Shown piece by piece: positions 20,256 through 29,084 of a stretch of DNA of 64,000 bases. This DNA comes from Methylococcus mesophilus (GTDB lineage Bacteria > Pseudomonadota > Gammaproteobacteria > Methylococcales > Methylococcaceae): contig NZ_CP110921.1 of assembly GCF_026247885.1 (NCBI RefSeq), forward strand, positions 1,426,001 through 1,490,000, in the 5' to 3' direction. The notes under the pieces were generated by a model, which did not search any database, was not told the DNA's origin, and saw only the letters and a list, made by a program, of their open reading frames with translations. Made by a program: the position numbers and the translations under genes. The first letter of the stretch is position 1. Each line of letters begins with the position of its first letter.

Positions 20256-22507
20256 ACGGCGGCCTCGCCGATCAGCTCCCGCACCGCCTGGATCAGCGTA
20301 TCGTCGCGGAATCCGCTCTTGGCGAGGTAGTAGTCCGCGCCCGCCTCCAGTCCAGCCATCCGATCCTCCTCCCTGTCCTTGTACGAAACGATCATGACGG
20401 GCAGCCGCTCGAAACGGGCATCGGCCCGTATACGCCGCACCAGCTCGATGCCGTTCATGCGCGGCATGTCGACGTCGCTCACCACCAGATCGTAGCGGCC
20501 CAGCCCCAGCGCATTCCAGCCCTCCATGCCGTCGACCGCCACGTCCACCTCGTAGCCGTGGTTTTCGAGCAGCCGCCGTTCCAGTTCGCGCACGGTGATG
20601 GAATCGTCCACCACCAGGATCCTGCGGACACGCTGGCGCTCGGGCGCCGCCCGGTTCCGCCGTCCGACCGCCAGCCCGCCCGACAGCATCGAGGCGATGG
20701 ACCGGAACAGGTCGTCCACGTCGAGAATCAGCACCGGCATCCCGTCCTCTCCGACCGAAACGGCGCTGACGTGCGGGACCTTGCCGAATCGCGTATCCAT
20801 GGGCCTGACCACCAGCTCGGATTCGCCGAGGAAGTCGTCGACCTCGATGGCGTAGGATTCCCCCTGGTTCATCAGAACTACCGCATGGATACGGTCCGCC
20901 GTCGTATCCGGAGCCCCCATGTCCAGCAGCCCTCGGGCGGCGACCAGGGCAATGTTCGCGCCGTCTGCTACGAAATAGCTTCGGCCTTCGACGGTCTTGA
21001 GTTCGGAAAGCCCCAGCGCCGCCAGGTAGCCGATGCGCGCCAGGGGAAAGGCATAGGGCTCGCCGCCGAGGCGGACCAGCAGGGTGCGGACCACCGAGCG
21101 CGTGACCGGAAGCTGGAGCCGGAATACCGTGCCGCGGCCAGCCTCCGACTCGACCGATACCGAGCCGCCTTCGGCATGGACCATGGATTGCACGACGTCC
21201 AGGCCCACGCCGCGGCCCGAAACCCGGCTGGTCATGTCACGCGTCGACAATCCCGGCAGAAACAGAAAGTCGAACAGCTCCGCGTCGGTCATGTGCGTCG
21301 CCAGCGCCGCGGTGGTCAGGTTGCGTTCGACGATCTTCCGCCGGAGCCGCTCGCGGTCCACGCCGCGACCGTCGTCGCTCACCGAGATCAGCAGCAGTCC
21401 GGCGCGATGACGCGCCTCCAACCGCAGGCTGCCGCTTTCCGGCTTCCCCGACGCCCGCCGCTGCTCCGGCTGCTCCAGGCCATGATCCAGCGCGTTCCGG
21501 AGCAGATGGCCGAGCGGCGCCTCCAGCTTGGCAAGGATGTCACGGTCAACCAGGGTGGCGCCGCCGCTGATCTCGAAATGGACCTGCTTGCCCAGCTCCC
21601 GCGCCAGATCGCGGACCTGGCGCGGAAACGAGCGCGTTCCCTCCTCGAAAGGACGCATCCGGCCGGCCACCACTTCCCTGAACTGGGATTCGGCAGTCAA
21701 CGCCGCACGGCGCGCGTGAGCATCCAACTCTTCGAGCGTCCTCGCCAGCCCGTTGCGTATTTCTTCCAGCAGCCGGAGTGCGCTCCCGCCCTGATCTTCT
21801 TTTTTCTGCAGCACGGCCGCCAGCCGGCCGAGGCCACGGCGAGTGGTCTCCAGCCCGGCGAGGGTGTCCTCCATGCGGTGCGCCTCCACCAGCGACTCGG
21901 AGGCCAAGCTGATGATCCGGTTGAGCACCTCGGCGCTGATTTTGACGGAGCGGTCAGACGCCCCGGCGGCCGGGGGCTCCGGTGCCGGCGCGGCGGGCGG
22001 CGCCACGGCTTCGGTTTCGGAAGGAGGCGGCGCGGCTGCGGCGACCGCCGCCGGGGCCTTGGCGGCGGTCGCGGCGGCTCCTGACCCGGCGGAGCCGCCG
22101 GCCATATCCGATTCCGCCTTCTCGATATCCCGCAAACGGCGCTCCAGATCGTCCGCCGCGTCCGCCTGCGCCACCAGCCAGGCCGGCAGGTCCGGCTCGT
22201 CCACCTGCGCCAGGGCGACGATCCAGTCGACGCCCTTGAGCAGCACGTCGACCCGCGCCGGAGTCAGCGCCAGCCTGCCTTCCTTGGCCGCCACCAAGCC
22301 GTCCTCCATGGCGTGAGCGATGCCGACCGCCGCGTCCAACCCCAAGACCCGCGCCGCCCCCTTGAGCGAATGGGCCGCACGCATGAGCGACTCGATCTGC
22401 GCGGGTCCGGCGGGTTCCGCTTCCAGCGCGATCAGGCCCGCGGTCAGGACGCCCGTATGGGTGTCGACTTCCTCCCGGAACAAGTCCAGCAGGGCGAAAT
22501 CGCTCAT
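20252..22507 (-). CDS. Hybrid chemosensory histidine kinase CheA/WspE-like
   Basis: A 751-residue kinase with an N-terminal HPt domain (AHSLKGAARVLGL, His near 47), an Ala/Pro-rich linker (about 150-200) and a dimerisation region. The HATPase domain follows (RNALDHGLEQPEQRR, SDDGRGVDRERLRR, GRGVGLDVVQSMVHAEGG). A CheW-like domain (about 470-600) and a C-terminal receiver with an intact acceptor (LVVDDSITVRELE, LVVSDVDMPRMNGIEL) complete it. This is the WspE domain order. Start and stop overlap both neighbours by four bases, so translation is coupled along the operon. Confidence 0.93.
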   Translation of the reverse strand: MSDFALLDLFREEVDTHTGVLTAGLIALEAEPAGPAQIESLMRAAHSLKGAARVLGLDAAVGIAHAMEDGLVAAKEGRLALTPARVDVLLKGVDWIVALAQVDEPDLPAWLVAQADAADDLERRLRDIEKAESDMAGGSAGSGAAATAAKAPAAVAAAAPPPSETEAVAPPAAPAPEPPAAGASDRSVKISAEVLNRIISLASESLVEAHRMEDTLAGLETTRRGLGRLAAVLQKKEDQGGSALRLLEEIRNGLARTLEELDAHARRAALTAESQFREVVAGRMRPFEEGTRSFPRQVRDLARELGKQVHFEISGGATLVDRDILAKLEAPLGHLLRNALDHGLEQPEQRRASGKPESGSLRLEARHRAGLLLISVSDDGRGVDRERLRRKIVERNLTTAALATHMTDAELFDFLFLPGLSTRDMTSRVSGRGVGLDVVQSMVHAEGGSVSVESEAGRGTVFRLQLPVTRSVVRTLLVRLGGEPYAFPLARIGYLAALGLSELKTVEGRSYFVADGANIALVAARGLLDMGAPDTTADRIHAVVLMNQGESYAIEVDDFLGESELVVRPMDTRFGKVPHVSAVSVGEDGMPVLILDVDDLFRSIASMLSGGLAVGRRNRAAPERQRVRRILVVDDSITVRELERRLLENHGYEVDVAVDGMEGWNALGLGRYDLVVSDVDMPRMNGIELVRRIRADARFERLPVMIVSYKDREEDRMAGLEAGADYYLAKSGFRDDTLIQAVRELIGEAAV

Positions 22508-23157
22508 CGCAACAGGGCCTCCAGCGCCCCGAACAGGCGTTCGGCGTCCAGCACCGCTATGCTGCCCACATGATGCCTCACCAGCCAGCGGGTATATGCG
22601 TCCGCGGCCCGGCCGACCGTCGCCGGCGGCCTGCTTTCCTCACCCAGGATCAGACGTCTCGCGCCCAGGATGGCTCCGACCGGAAACACCAGCCGGCGTC
22701 CCTCCCCGCCGCAGACCAGAACCAGTTCACTCGTGGAATCGGCTTCGGTTTCGATGCCCAGGACGGCAGCGAGGGAAAAATATGGCATCAGGTCGCCGCG
22801 CACGCTCATGATTCCCAGGAACTCCTTACCGCTGCGGTGCGGAACGCTCCGCCAGGGGCCCGGCGCGACGCCTTCCCGCACCCGCTCCGCCGGCAGGGCG
22901 AACCACTCCGCCCCCAGCCGGAAGACTACCAGCGACGTCCGCTCCGCCGCGTCCGCGTCCGGAACGGCCGAGAGTTGTTCGGTCCAGCGGTCGATGCTGT
23001 CCTCGGCAGGCAGCCGGTCGAACAACGCACGGCCCGCGGTCTGATAAACGCCGCAGCTGCGGCAATGGATCACCTCGGCGAGCCGGGAGCACTCGCGGCT
23101 CCCGTAGATGCCTGTTTGGTTCCAGCAGCTTCCCTCCGGGATTCCCGCTTCCTTCAT
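22504..23157 (-). CDS. CheW-like adaptor with N-terminal cysteine motif (WspD-like)
   Basis: A 217-residue coupling protein linking receptor and kinase. The first 50 residues hold a Cys-rich segment typical of WspD-type proteins: SCWNQTGIYGSRECSRL followed by VIHCRSCGVYQTAGRALFDR, with cysteines in CxxC spacing. The CheW fold follows (LVVFRLGAEWFALPAERVRE, FLGIMSVRGDLMPYFSLAAV). Whether the cysteines bind metal or sense redox is not known to me. Four-base overlaps with both neighbours indicate tight coupling. Confidence 0.85.
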   Translation of the reverse strand: MKEAGIPEGSCWNQTGIYGSRECSRLAEVIHCRSCGVYQTAGRALFDRLPAEDSIDRWTEQLSAVPDADAAERTSLVVFRLGAEWFALPAERVREGVAPGPWRSVPHRSGKEFLGIMSVRGDLMPYFSLAAVLGIETEADSTSELVLVCGGEGRRLVFPVGAILGARRLILGEESRPPATVGRAADAYTRWLVRHHVGSIAVLDAERLFGALEALLR

Positions 23158-24410
23158 TGCCCACCCTCGCCGGCGGCGGAGCGGTTGCGAAGCTGGCGGG
23201 CGCGCTCGCCATCTCCGCGCCGCTCGTGCAGGGCGGCCATGTGCAGCAGGCTTTCGCCGTGTGAAGGGGCCAGATAAAGCGCCTGGCGGAAATATCTCAG
23301 CGCTTCGTCGTCCCGGTTGGCCGCAGACATGACGATCCCAAGCAAGGCGTGGACCTCCGGATCATGCGGGTGCGAAGCCAGATAGCCGAGACAGAGGCGT
23401 TCCGCACCCGCGTAGTCCCCACTGTCCGCCAGGGCGCGCGCGGTGCTGATCGCTGCGCCGTCGTCGAACGGCACGGCACGCGCGGCTTCCTTGGCACCAG
23501 AGAGCGAATCCGGCCTCGAAGGCCTCGCGCCCCCCGGCGCATCGCGCCTGACCGCCTTGGCGGCCACCGGCCGGGATGGACGAGCGGGAGGGGGCTCCGC
23601 TTCGGCCGCGTCCTGCCGTATCCAGGAGAATGCTCCGGCCGCGCCGTGCCGCCGGAACCCCCGGTCGATCCCGCCGATGCCGTCGGCGTGCCCCAGAACC
23701 AGCAGCCCGCCCGGATCGAGCGCCTCATGGCAGCGTGCAATGACCCGCTCCCTGAGATCGGCCTTCAGATAGATGAGGACGTTGCGGCAAAACACGGCAT
23801 GGTAGCGACGGCCGCCGTCACCCCAGCCCGGGTCGCCCAGATGAGCGACCCGGAACTCGACACCGCCCCGAAGCCCATCCTTCACACGGTAGCGGCCCTG
23901 ACCGATCTCATCGAAGTAGCGGCCCCGCCAGGTACCGTCCCCAGGACTCCGGAACGAGCGTCCGCCGTAGATTCCCGCACTGGCCCCCTCGATGGCTCTC
24001 GCACTGATATCCAGGGCTTCGACCTGGAAGTCCCCCTGTTCCAACCCAGCCTCCCGCAGCGCGATGACGATGGACCAGGGCTCCTCCCCCGTCGAACAGC
24101 CCAGGCTTAGCGCCCGAAACGGCCCAGTCCGCCGCTCCAGCCGATGCCGGACGGAAAATTCGGTCAGCAGTTCGAAAGCCGGCGGCTCCCGGAAAAACCA
24201 GGTTTCGGGCACCAAGACTGCCTCCAGCAGACGCGCCTGCTCCTCGGTATCCGCCGCCAACCTCGCCGGATAGGCCGCGGCGCAGCAGCCGGCGGCGGCG
24301 AGCCGCCGCTTCAAGGCGCATTCGACGGCAGCCTCGCCCAGGGCGTGCGGCTCGAGCCCGGCGGTCGCCAGCCAGTCCCACAGCCAGTCGATGTCGCCAT
24401 TCAGCCGCAC
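23154..24410 (-). CDS. CheR methyltransferase with C-terminal TPR (WspC-like)
   Basis: An SAM-dependent methyltransferase for chemoreceptor glutamates, 418 residues. The CheR domain covers about 1-275: VPETWFFREPPAFELL, LSLGCSTGEEPWSIVIALRE (SAM site), FQVEALDISARAIEGA, YHAVFCRNVLIYL. A Pro/Ala-rich linker leads to TPR-like repeats (GDYAGAERLCLGYLASHPHD, NRDDEALRYFRQALYLAPSH), the WspC layout. The frame is open to 24515, but GTG at 24410 is preceded by GAGGTGG and yields the expected beginning. It overlaps the upstream cheW stop by ten bases. Confidence 0.88.
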   Translation of the reverse strand: MRLNGDIDWLWDWLATAGLEPHALGEAAVECALKRRLAAAGCCAAAYPARLAADTEEQARLLEAVLVPETWFFREPPAFELLTEFSVRHRLERRTGPFRALSLGCSTGEEPWSIVIALREAGLEQGDFQVEALDISARAIEGASAGIYGGRSFRSPGDGTWRGRYFDEIGQGRYRVKDGLRGGVEFRVAHLGDPGWGDGGRRYHAVFCRNVLIYLKADLRERVIARCHEALDPGGLLVLGHADGIGGIDRGFRRHGAAGAFSWIRQDAAEAEPPPARPSRPVAAKAVRRDAPGGARPSRPDSLSGAKEAARAVPFDDGAAISTARALADSGDYAGAERLCLGYLASHPHDPEVHALLGIVMSAANRDDEALRYFRQALYLAPSHGESLLHMAALHERRGDGERARQLRNRSAAGEGGQ

Positions 24411-24862
24411 CGGTCCACCTCGGCGCACAAACGGGTCAGTTCCTCCGTTGCCAGAGGTTGCCAGCGGATGATCTGCAGCAGAACCCGGTCCAGGCCGGCC
24501 ACCGCGCCCAGCCACTCGGCGCCCGGAATGCTGACGCCGGTCTCGCGAAGCGCGTCCCGATCGACTGTCTCGGTACCGGTCACCCGCTCGGCCAGCAGTC
24601 CCAGGCCAGGCACGGCGCCCAGGTCTTTGGCATTTCCGACCAGAAGCAGACGCGTACTGAGGAGGCTGCGGGAGGGCTGACCCGCGATCAGCAGGCTCAG
24701 ATCGACAGCCGGCAACACCGCGCCACGATAACGGAACACGCCTGCCACCCAGGCCGGCGCCTGCGGCAGCGGACGCAGTCTGGGAACCTGGGTCACCGTA
24801 AAGACATCTGCAGCGGGCAGTGCATAATGCTCACCGCCGATCTGGAAGGGTACGAGCAACAT
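24401..24862 (-). CDS. CheW-like adaptor (WspB-like), first gene of the chemosensory operon
   Basis: A 153-residue CheW-domain protein: MLLVPFQIGGEHYALPAADV, then PAWVAGVFRYRGAVLPAVDL. It should couple a chemoreceptor to the CheA kinase. The ATG at 24862 is preferred over 24886 because the family begins near it. It is the promoter-proximal gene of the minus-strand operon. In other Wsp operons the receptor gene wspA precedes wspB, but here a divergent yfbR gene starts 112 bases away, so no receptor gene is linked. Confidence 0.85.
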   Translation of the reverse strand: MLLVPFQIGGEHYALPAADVFTVTQVPRLRPLPQAPAWVAGVFRYRGAVLPAVDLSLLIAGQPSRSLLSTRLLLVGNAKDLGAVPGLGLLAERVTGTETVDRDALRETGVSIPGAEWLGAVAGLDRVLLQIIRWQPLATEELTRLCAEVDRCG

Positions 24863-24974
24863 AGTCCGACGATCATACCGGCCCACGCATTTTTCTGCAT
24901 GCCGCGATCTCCCGCCAGACCGGCGTTCTTACGCCATCAGACCTGCATCAAGACTGCGTGTGATCAGCAATCCC

Positions 24975-25562
24975 ATGAACGAGAGCCCGTTTTTCGCCCA
25001 CTTAGGCCGCCTGCGCTGGATCAAGCGCTGGGGCCTCATGCGCAACGCCTACGAAGAAAACGTCATGGAGCACAGCTGGGAAGTGGCCGTCATCGCCCAC
25101 GCCCTGGCGGTGATCCGCGGCGAAATCTTCCAGCGGCCCATCGACGCCGAGCGGGTCGCGACCGCCGCGCTTTACCACGACGTGAGCGAAGCCATCACCG
25201 GGGACCTGCCCACGCCGATCAAATACCACTCCCCCGCCATCCGCGACGCCTACAAGGATCTGGAGCAAAAGGCCTCGCAGGAACTGCTCGCCCTGCTGCC
25301 GGAAGCGCTGAAACCGGCATTCGCCCGGATGCTGCTGCGGGAAGCCATCCCGGAAGAGTTCTGCGTCCTCATCAAAGCCGCCGACCGCATCGCCGCCTAC
25401 CTGAAATGCTGCGCCGAACGGCGGGCCGGCAATACGGAATTCGTCAACGCGGAACAAGAAATCCGGGAAAAAATCCGGCAGCTGGAGTTGCCGGAAGTCG
25501 ACTATTTCATGGCCGTATTCGTGCCCGGCTATGAACTGACGCTGGACCGCCTGGTGCTCTGA
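24975..25562 (+). CDS. yfbR: 5'-deoxynucleotidase YfbR-like HD-domain protein
   Basis: A cytosolic HD-superfamily phosphohydrolase that dephosphorylates deoxynucleoside 5'-monophosphates. The 195 residues begin ESPFFAHLGRLRWIKRWGLM, matching the YfbR N-terminus, which supports the ATG at 24975 over a GTG at 24960. Metal ligands are seen in NVMEHSWEVAVIAHALA (His), AALYHDVSEAITGDLPTPIK (HD motif) and IKAADRIAAYLKC (Asp). It is transcribed divergently from the chemosensory operon and stands alone; the accessory island begins directly after it. Confidence 0.9.
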   Translation: MNESPFFAHLGRLRWIKRWGLMRNAYEENVMEHSWEVAVIAHALAVIRGEIFQRPIDAERVATAALYHDVSEAITGDLPTPIKYHSPAIRDAYKDLEQKASQELLALLPEALKPAFARMLLREAIPEEFCVLIKAADRIAAYLKCCAERRAGNTEFVNAEQEIREKIRQLELPEVDYFMAVFVPGYELTLDRLVL

Positions 25563-25572
25563 GTATTTGTCG

Positions 25573-25998
25573 TTACGCGCCGCGCAGATCCCTTTCCATG
25601 CCATCGATACCGTCGCTTATGGCGCTGCGCACCAGTTCCGCCACCGATGCGGCATCCTCCGGCTCCGACTCGAAATCGATGGTCCAAACCACGATCGCTA
25701 AGCCATCGTAAGACTTGAATACTTCCACCGTGCCTTTGTAGTAGGTGACAGGAAACGGAGACAAGGGCCGGAGATAGGTCAGCCTCATGGTGACATCGTC
25801 GATCTCTTCGATGGTGTCCTTGATCTCACCGCCGCCCGCCACGGTCATGTACCGCAATGCACCGGCTCCCTTGCCCTCCAACCTGCACGTCTCGATGATC
25901 GGAAACCAGACATCGAGCCGCCCTATGTTTCGGACCGCTTTCCAGACCACATCCGCGGATACGTTCAGTTTTTTTGCAATGGGTTGCTTGGTAAGCAC
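25573..25998 (-). CDS. SRPBCC family protein (polyketide cyclase/dehydrase-like)
   Basis: A 141-residue START/SRPBCC-fold protein, a ligand-binding fold of unknown specificity. Seen are PIAKKLNVSADVVWKAVRN at the start, the conserved gxGaLRYMTVAGGGEIKDTIEE region and a C-terminal amphipathic helix (ELVRSAISDGIDGMERDL). The GTG at 25998 is preceded by GAGGAG at eight bases, which decides the start. It faces yfbR tail to tail (10-base gap) and marks the edge of the accessory island. Confidence 0.75.
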   Translation of the reverse strand: MLTKQPIAKKLNVSADVVWKAVRNIGRLDVWFPIIETCRLEGKGAGALRYMTVAGGGEIKDTIEEIDDVTMRLTYLRPLSPFPVTYYKGTVEVFKSYDGLAIVVWTIDFESEPEDAASVAELVRSAISDGIDGMERDLRGA

Positions 25999-26229
25999 AG
26001 ATATCTCCTCGATCAATTTGGACAACACAACGATTGCACTGGCGGCGCCGACTCCGTCGAATCCCGATCGCCTACGGCCCGCCCAGCACACTGTCTCAGC
26101 ACCGCCTGGAACCCGTATTGGAAAAATCCGACAGAGCAGAACGGCGCGACGCGCATCGCGGCGCCAATCCGCCGACCGGCGAGAAGACGCATGGACTGCG
26201 TCTGGAAATAACTTTTATGGGAAAACCGG

Positions 26230-27066
26230 CTAATCGCTGTGATATCCGGCCACATTTAAATTCAGCAATCCGGAGCATCGTATAGTCCCGGACGCCTTCA
26301 CTTGAGGATAAATGGACTCTGGCGGCATCCCGTAAAACTCCCGGAACTCGTGAATCATATGGCTTTGATCGTAGTAGCCTGCCGCGTACGCGAGATCGGC
26401 CCAACTCGAATATTTTCCGGTCTGTAATATCGCGCTCCGCAGACGGACTATGCGGGCGTATTTCTTAGGCGTAGCGCCGATATGAGCCTGAAACCGCCGT
26501 TCGAGCGTGCGCTCACTCAAGCCCAGGGTACGGGCAACCATAGAAATAGGACAGCTTCCGCCGGATTCATCGAGCGCCTTGCATGCGGTTTGAACCAGCA
26601 CGTCATCATTACCGACATTCAAACGGGAGAGCAGGAACTGCTCGACGCATTGAACGCGTTCACTCGCCGCCGTCTTGAGAGCCAACTGGTCCTCGATTTC
26701 CTCTATCGAATATTTAGGAAAAATATCCCGGCAATCGACCCGCCTTTCCGCGCAATCTCTCGCAACACCCCGGCAGAACACATTCAACCCCCAAGGAGTC
26801 AGCCGCGCCGAAACCCCCGATACCTTACCTGACGCACCGAGGTCGCTTCGAAAACTCTGGAAACCGGCGAGTCCGCTACGTGTCGTATAAGTTTGCCCCT
26901 TGTGCTTCGTAGTGAGCAAATCGCCGTATAAAAAGCACAAATAGGTTGCGGTATCCGGAAGAATAGAGAGCGCGAGGTTATCGCCGCCCAGCAAATCCTC
27001 ATAATCCCAAAACGCCGAGACAAAAGGCGCCAACAAACGGGATGGCCGAAAAATCCTCAAGCTCAT
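26230..27066 (-). CDS. AraC-family transcriptional regulator
   Basis: A 278-residue regulator. The N-terminal part (SRLLAPFVSAFWDYEDL, LSILPDTATYLCFLYGDLL) resembles the DUF6597-type sensor region of AraC proteins. The C-terminal helix-turn-helix pair is clear: ISMVARTLGLSERTLERRFQ and WADLAYAAGYYDQSHMIHEF, then REFYGMPPESIYP. The ATG at 27066 places the conserved region right after the start; a GTG at 27099 is an alternative. Its ligand and targets are unknown. Codon use and base composition look A+T-richer than the core genes. Confidence 0.8.
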   Translation of the reverse strand: MSLRIFRPSRLLAPFVSAFWDYEDLLGGDNLALSILPDTATYLCFLYGDLLTTKHKGQTYTTRSGLAGFQSFRSDLGASGKVSGVSARLTPWGLNVFCRGVARDCAERRVDCRDIFPKYSIEEIEDQLALKTAASERVQCVEQFLLSRLNVGNDDVLVQTACKALDESGGSCPISMVARTLGLSERTLERRFQAHIGATPKKYARIVRLRSAILQTGKYSSWADLAYAAGYYDQSHMIHEFREFYGMPPESIYPQVKASGTIRCSGLLNLNVAGYHSD

Positions 27067-27192
27067 ACTAAGCGTTAAGAAAGAAAAGTCATGCGTCACC
27101 TCGGCATGGATTCGCTACGCGCTCTGACGAGTGCCGAGGCCCAGGTTACATGGATGTATCAGCCTTGCCATCCCTGGCTTCTCCATTCCGGC

Positions 27193-27217
27193 ACAAATCC
27201 GCCGGGAGCGGATTTGC
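27193..27217. repeat. Hairpin repeat, copy 1 (CAAATCCGC / GCGGATTTG)
   Basis: A nine-base-pair stem, CAAATCCGC and GCGGATTTG, closes a CGGGA loop. The flanks (CCCCGAAGGG and GGCAGGAT downstream) are shared with the copy at 53474, in opposite orientation. It is a dispersed, REP-like element in the gap between the AraC and GNAT genes. Confidence 0.65.
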
Positions 27218-27324
27218 GTTTCCCCGAAGGGCGGCAGGCAGGATGGCCAGCCGTGAGTCCATGCCGGAATGACGAGCGATGCGGCATTCATTTATTTACG
27301 CTTAGTGACGGACAGCATGACATC

Positions 27325-27804
27325 TCACAATAAGGAGCGGAGCGCGTTCGCCCAGCGTTCCGCCTGATGGATGTAGGTTTCGTTGACCAAACCCCATCCG
27401 AGAGCCTGTGACTGATTTTCGAAAATGGCCATTGCTGTCGTCATGCGTTTGAAGCCCAGGCTGCGATAAAAAGGTTCCTTGCCAGGAGCGGAATACAGAA
27501 TAATCTTTTTATGCCCTGCCGACAGTGCGATAAGTTTTCCAACGATTCCTCTCCCAATGCCAGCGCCTTGGTGCGATGGAAGCACCGCTACGTCACAGAT
27601 ATATGAGCAGTCCGCCCCGTCGGCCAGAGCCCGCCCGACACCCACTATCCGGCCATCATCGTACACAAACAGCCTATATAGGCTGTTTGAAAAGACCTTC
27701 TCAAGATCAGAAGGACTCTTCTCTCCAAGCGGGGCCGCACGGTAAAGAGCGGCAAGCTCATTCCAATCGACACCGTCCAATGATTCTTTCCATTCAAGCT
27801 TCAA
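27325..27804 (-). CDS. GNAT family N-acetyltransferase
   Basis: A 159-residue acetyl-CoA-dependent transferase of unknown substrate. The GNAT core is clear: LFVYDDGRIVGVGRALAD, SYICDVAVLPSHQGAGIGRG (motif A, with the Q-x-x-G-x-G/A pyrophosphate loop) and KIILYSAPGKEPFYRSLGFK. It has its own start with no upstream partner within 150 bases. Together with a second GNAT gene at 28.6 kb it is typical of the small single-gene content of this island. Confidence 0.82.
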   Translation of the reverse strand: MKLEWKESLDGVDWNELAALYRAAPLGEKSPSDLEKVFSNSLYRLFVYDDGRIVGVGRALADGADCSYICDVAVLPSHQGAGIGRGIVGKLIALSAGHKKIILYSAPGKEPFYRSLGFKRMTTAMAIFENQSQALGWGLVNETYIHQAERWANALRSLL

Positions 27805-27956
27805 TCGAAATTCCGGAAAATTTAAACGTTGAATATAACGAGCGACCTAGCAAACGGCGAAGCCGGCTGCCTGTCCTACCGTCCGTGACGAACTGACCGG
27901 TATGGCGGCATCCTGTCAGAAGGCCAAATCGTCACCGCCAAACCTCTTGTGTACCT

Positions 27957-28493
27957 TCAAAGCAGGGCTTCGAACTTGTCGAGCTGTTGCTGCCACCCCA
28001 ATGTTCCAAAGAACTTCATGATGAGCGGGATGCCGACTTCAGTGATGGCGATCGTGGTTTTCCCCGCCGCCTCCTTGAACTCCACTGTGACGGTGATTTC
28101 ATCTGGCCACTTGCCAGGAACACGTACGTCCGATCCCGGTATGGCCTTGCCGTTTTCGTCGGAGAATGACATCGTTGAAACGATTCTCGTGTTAGGGACG
28201 ACCTCTTTGTAACTTCCCGCATTCCAGACTATCTCGCCTGTCCGCGAACGCATGGAAAGCAAATAGGCGCCACCCACGCGAAGATCGTTTGTTACAACGG
28301 GAGCGGTGTAGTCCTTTGGCCCCCACCATTTCTTGACCGATTCCGGGTCATTCCAGACCTGCCACACTCTTTCGACGGGAGCAGAAACGGTCCGTTCGAC
28401 ATAAACTGTCGAGCTGCGACCACGAGCGATGAACAGAAAGGCAATAAAGAGTAATAAAACCACTGACGAGATAGCCACGATTTTGATTAGCAT
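27957..28493 (-). CDS. Membrane-anchored SRPBCC/AHSA1-like protein
   Basis: A 178-residue protein with an N-terminal membrane anchor (IVAISSVVLLLFIAFLFIA) followed by an AHSA1-type SRPBCC domain. Domain features are VERTVSAPVERVWQVWNDPE, VKKWWGPKDYTAPVV, VGGAYLLSMRSRTGE and WQQQLDKFEALL. AHSA1 domains are best known as activators of Hsp90, but most bacterial copies are of unknown function. The anchor is uncommon for the family. It stands alone between two GNAT genes. Confidence 0.75.
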   Translation of the reverse strand: MLIKIVAISSVVLLLFIAFLFIARGRSSTVYVERTVSAPVERVWQVWNDPESVKKWWGPKDYTAPVVTNDLRVGGAYLLSMRSRTGEIVWNAGSYKEVVPNTRIVSTMSFSDENGKAIPGSDVRVPGKWPDEITVTVEFKEAAGKTTIAITEVGIPLIMKFFGTLGWQQQLDKFEALL

Positions 28494-28616
28494 ATGAGAG
28501 ACTCCTTAGTTCGGATGTCACGTTGAGATTATTCAGCACTTCGTCTGCCATCGTCGTTTCCTCTGTCCCGGTGAGCTTGTTTACGCTCTCCTGCGCCCAG
28601 GTTCGGCTTCATTGTT

Positions 28617-29030
28617 TCATTCTATCACTTTCGACTTGGCTAGAATCCAGGCTGATTTATGGGCCTCGAAGCCGATCCGCGGATAGTAAGTTTCCGCGTT
28701 CGGTGCGGCCAACAAAATAATCTTCGCTCGCGGCCCTAACCTCGATTGAGTCAGCCGGACCAGTTCTCGGCCAATCCCCGTCCGCTGATAGTTTGTATCA
28801 ACTGCAAGATCAGAGAGATAGCAACAATACTCAAAATCCGTGAGTGAACGCGCCACGCCAATAAGCTTTTGATCGTCCCATGCCGTGCATAGCAGATTCG
28901 CGTGCTGCAACATGGCCAGCAGGCAACGCGGATCATCCACCGGGCGACGTTCCGCCAATGTGGAACGCCGTAACAGGTCTCCGAACTCTTCCGAAGTAAT
29001 AGCGACAGAACTCTCGTAGCGGATATTCAT
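28617..29030 (-). CDS. GNAT family N-acetyltransferase
   Basis: A 137-residue GNAT protein. Motif A reads YLSDLAVDTNYQRTGIGREL, and the later motif reads IILLAAPNAETYYPRIGFEA. The N-terminus (EEFGDLLRRSTLAERRPVDD) matches small bacterial GNAT enzymes that often travel in mobile gene cassettes. The substrate is unknown. The gap downstream to the SRPBCC gene (28494-28616) contains nothing I recognise. Confidence 0.82.
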   Translation of the reverse strand: MNIRYESSVAITSEEFGDLLRRSTLAERRPVDDPRCLLAMLQHANLLCTAWDDQKLIGVARSLTDFEYCCYLSDLAVDTNYQRTGIGRELVRLTQSRLGPRAKIILLAAPNAETYYPRIGFEAHKSAWILAKSKVIE

Positions 29031-29058
29031 ATCTTTGCCGAAATCTCAGTTCATGTAG

Positions 29059-29084
29059 GTCCGATTAGCGCAGCGTAATCGGAC
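29059..29084. repeat. Palindromic element GTCCGATTA / TAATCGGAC
   Basis: Nine-base arms GTCCGATTA (29059-29067) and TAATCGGAC (29076-29084) flank GCGCAGCG. The type is common as dispersed palindromes near accessory genes in proteobacteria. It lies upstream of the second GNAT gene, in a 246-base gap that otherwise holds no gene I can support. Confidence 0.55.

Noticed and set aside
20558-22084. A 508-codon plus-strand frame over the CheA gene
   Set aside because: It has no family features, no ribosome-binding site, and lies entirely opposite a well-supported kinase.
27830-27900. Possible third attC site (GTTGAAT with CGGCGAAGCCGG)
   Set aside because: There is no matching RYYYAAC box and no paired arms at the right spacing.
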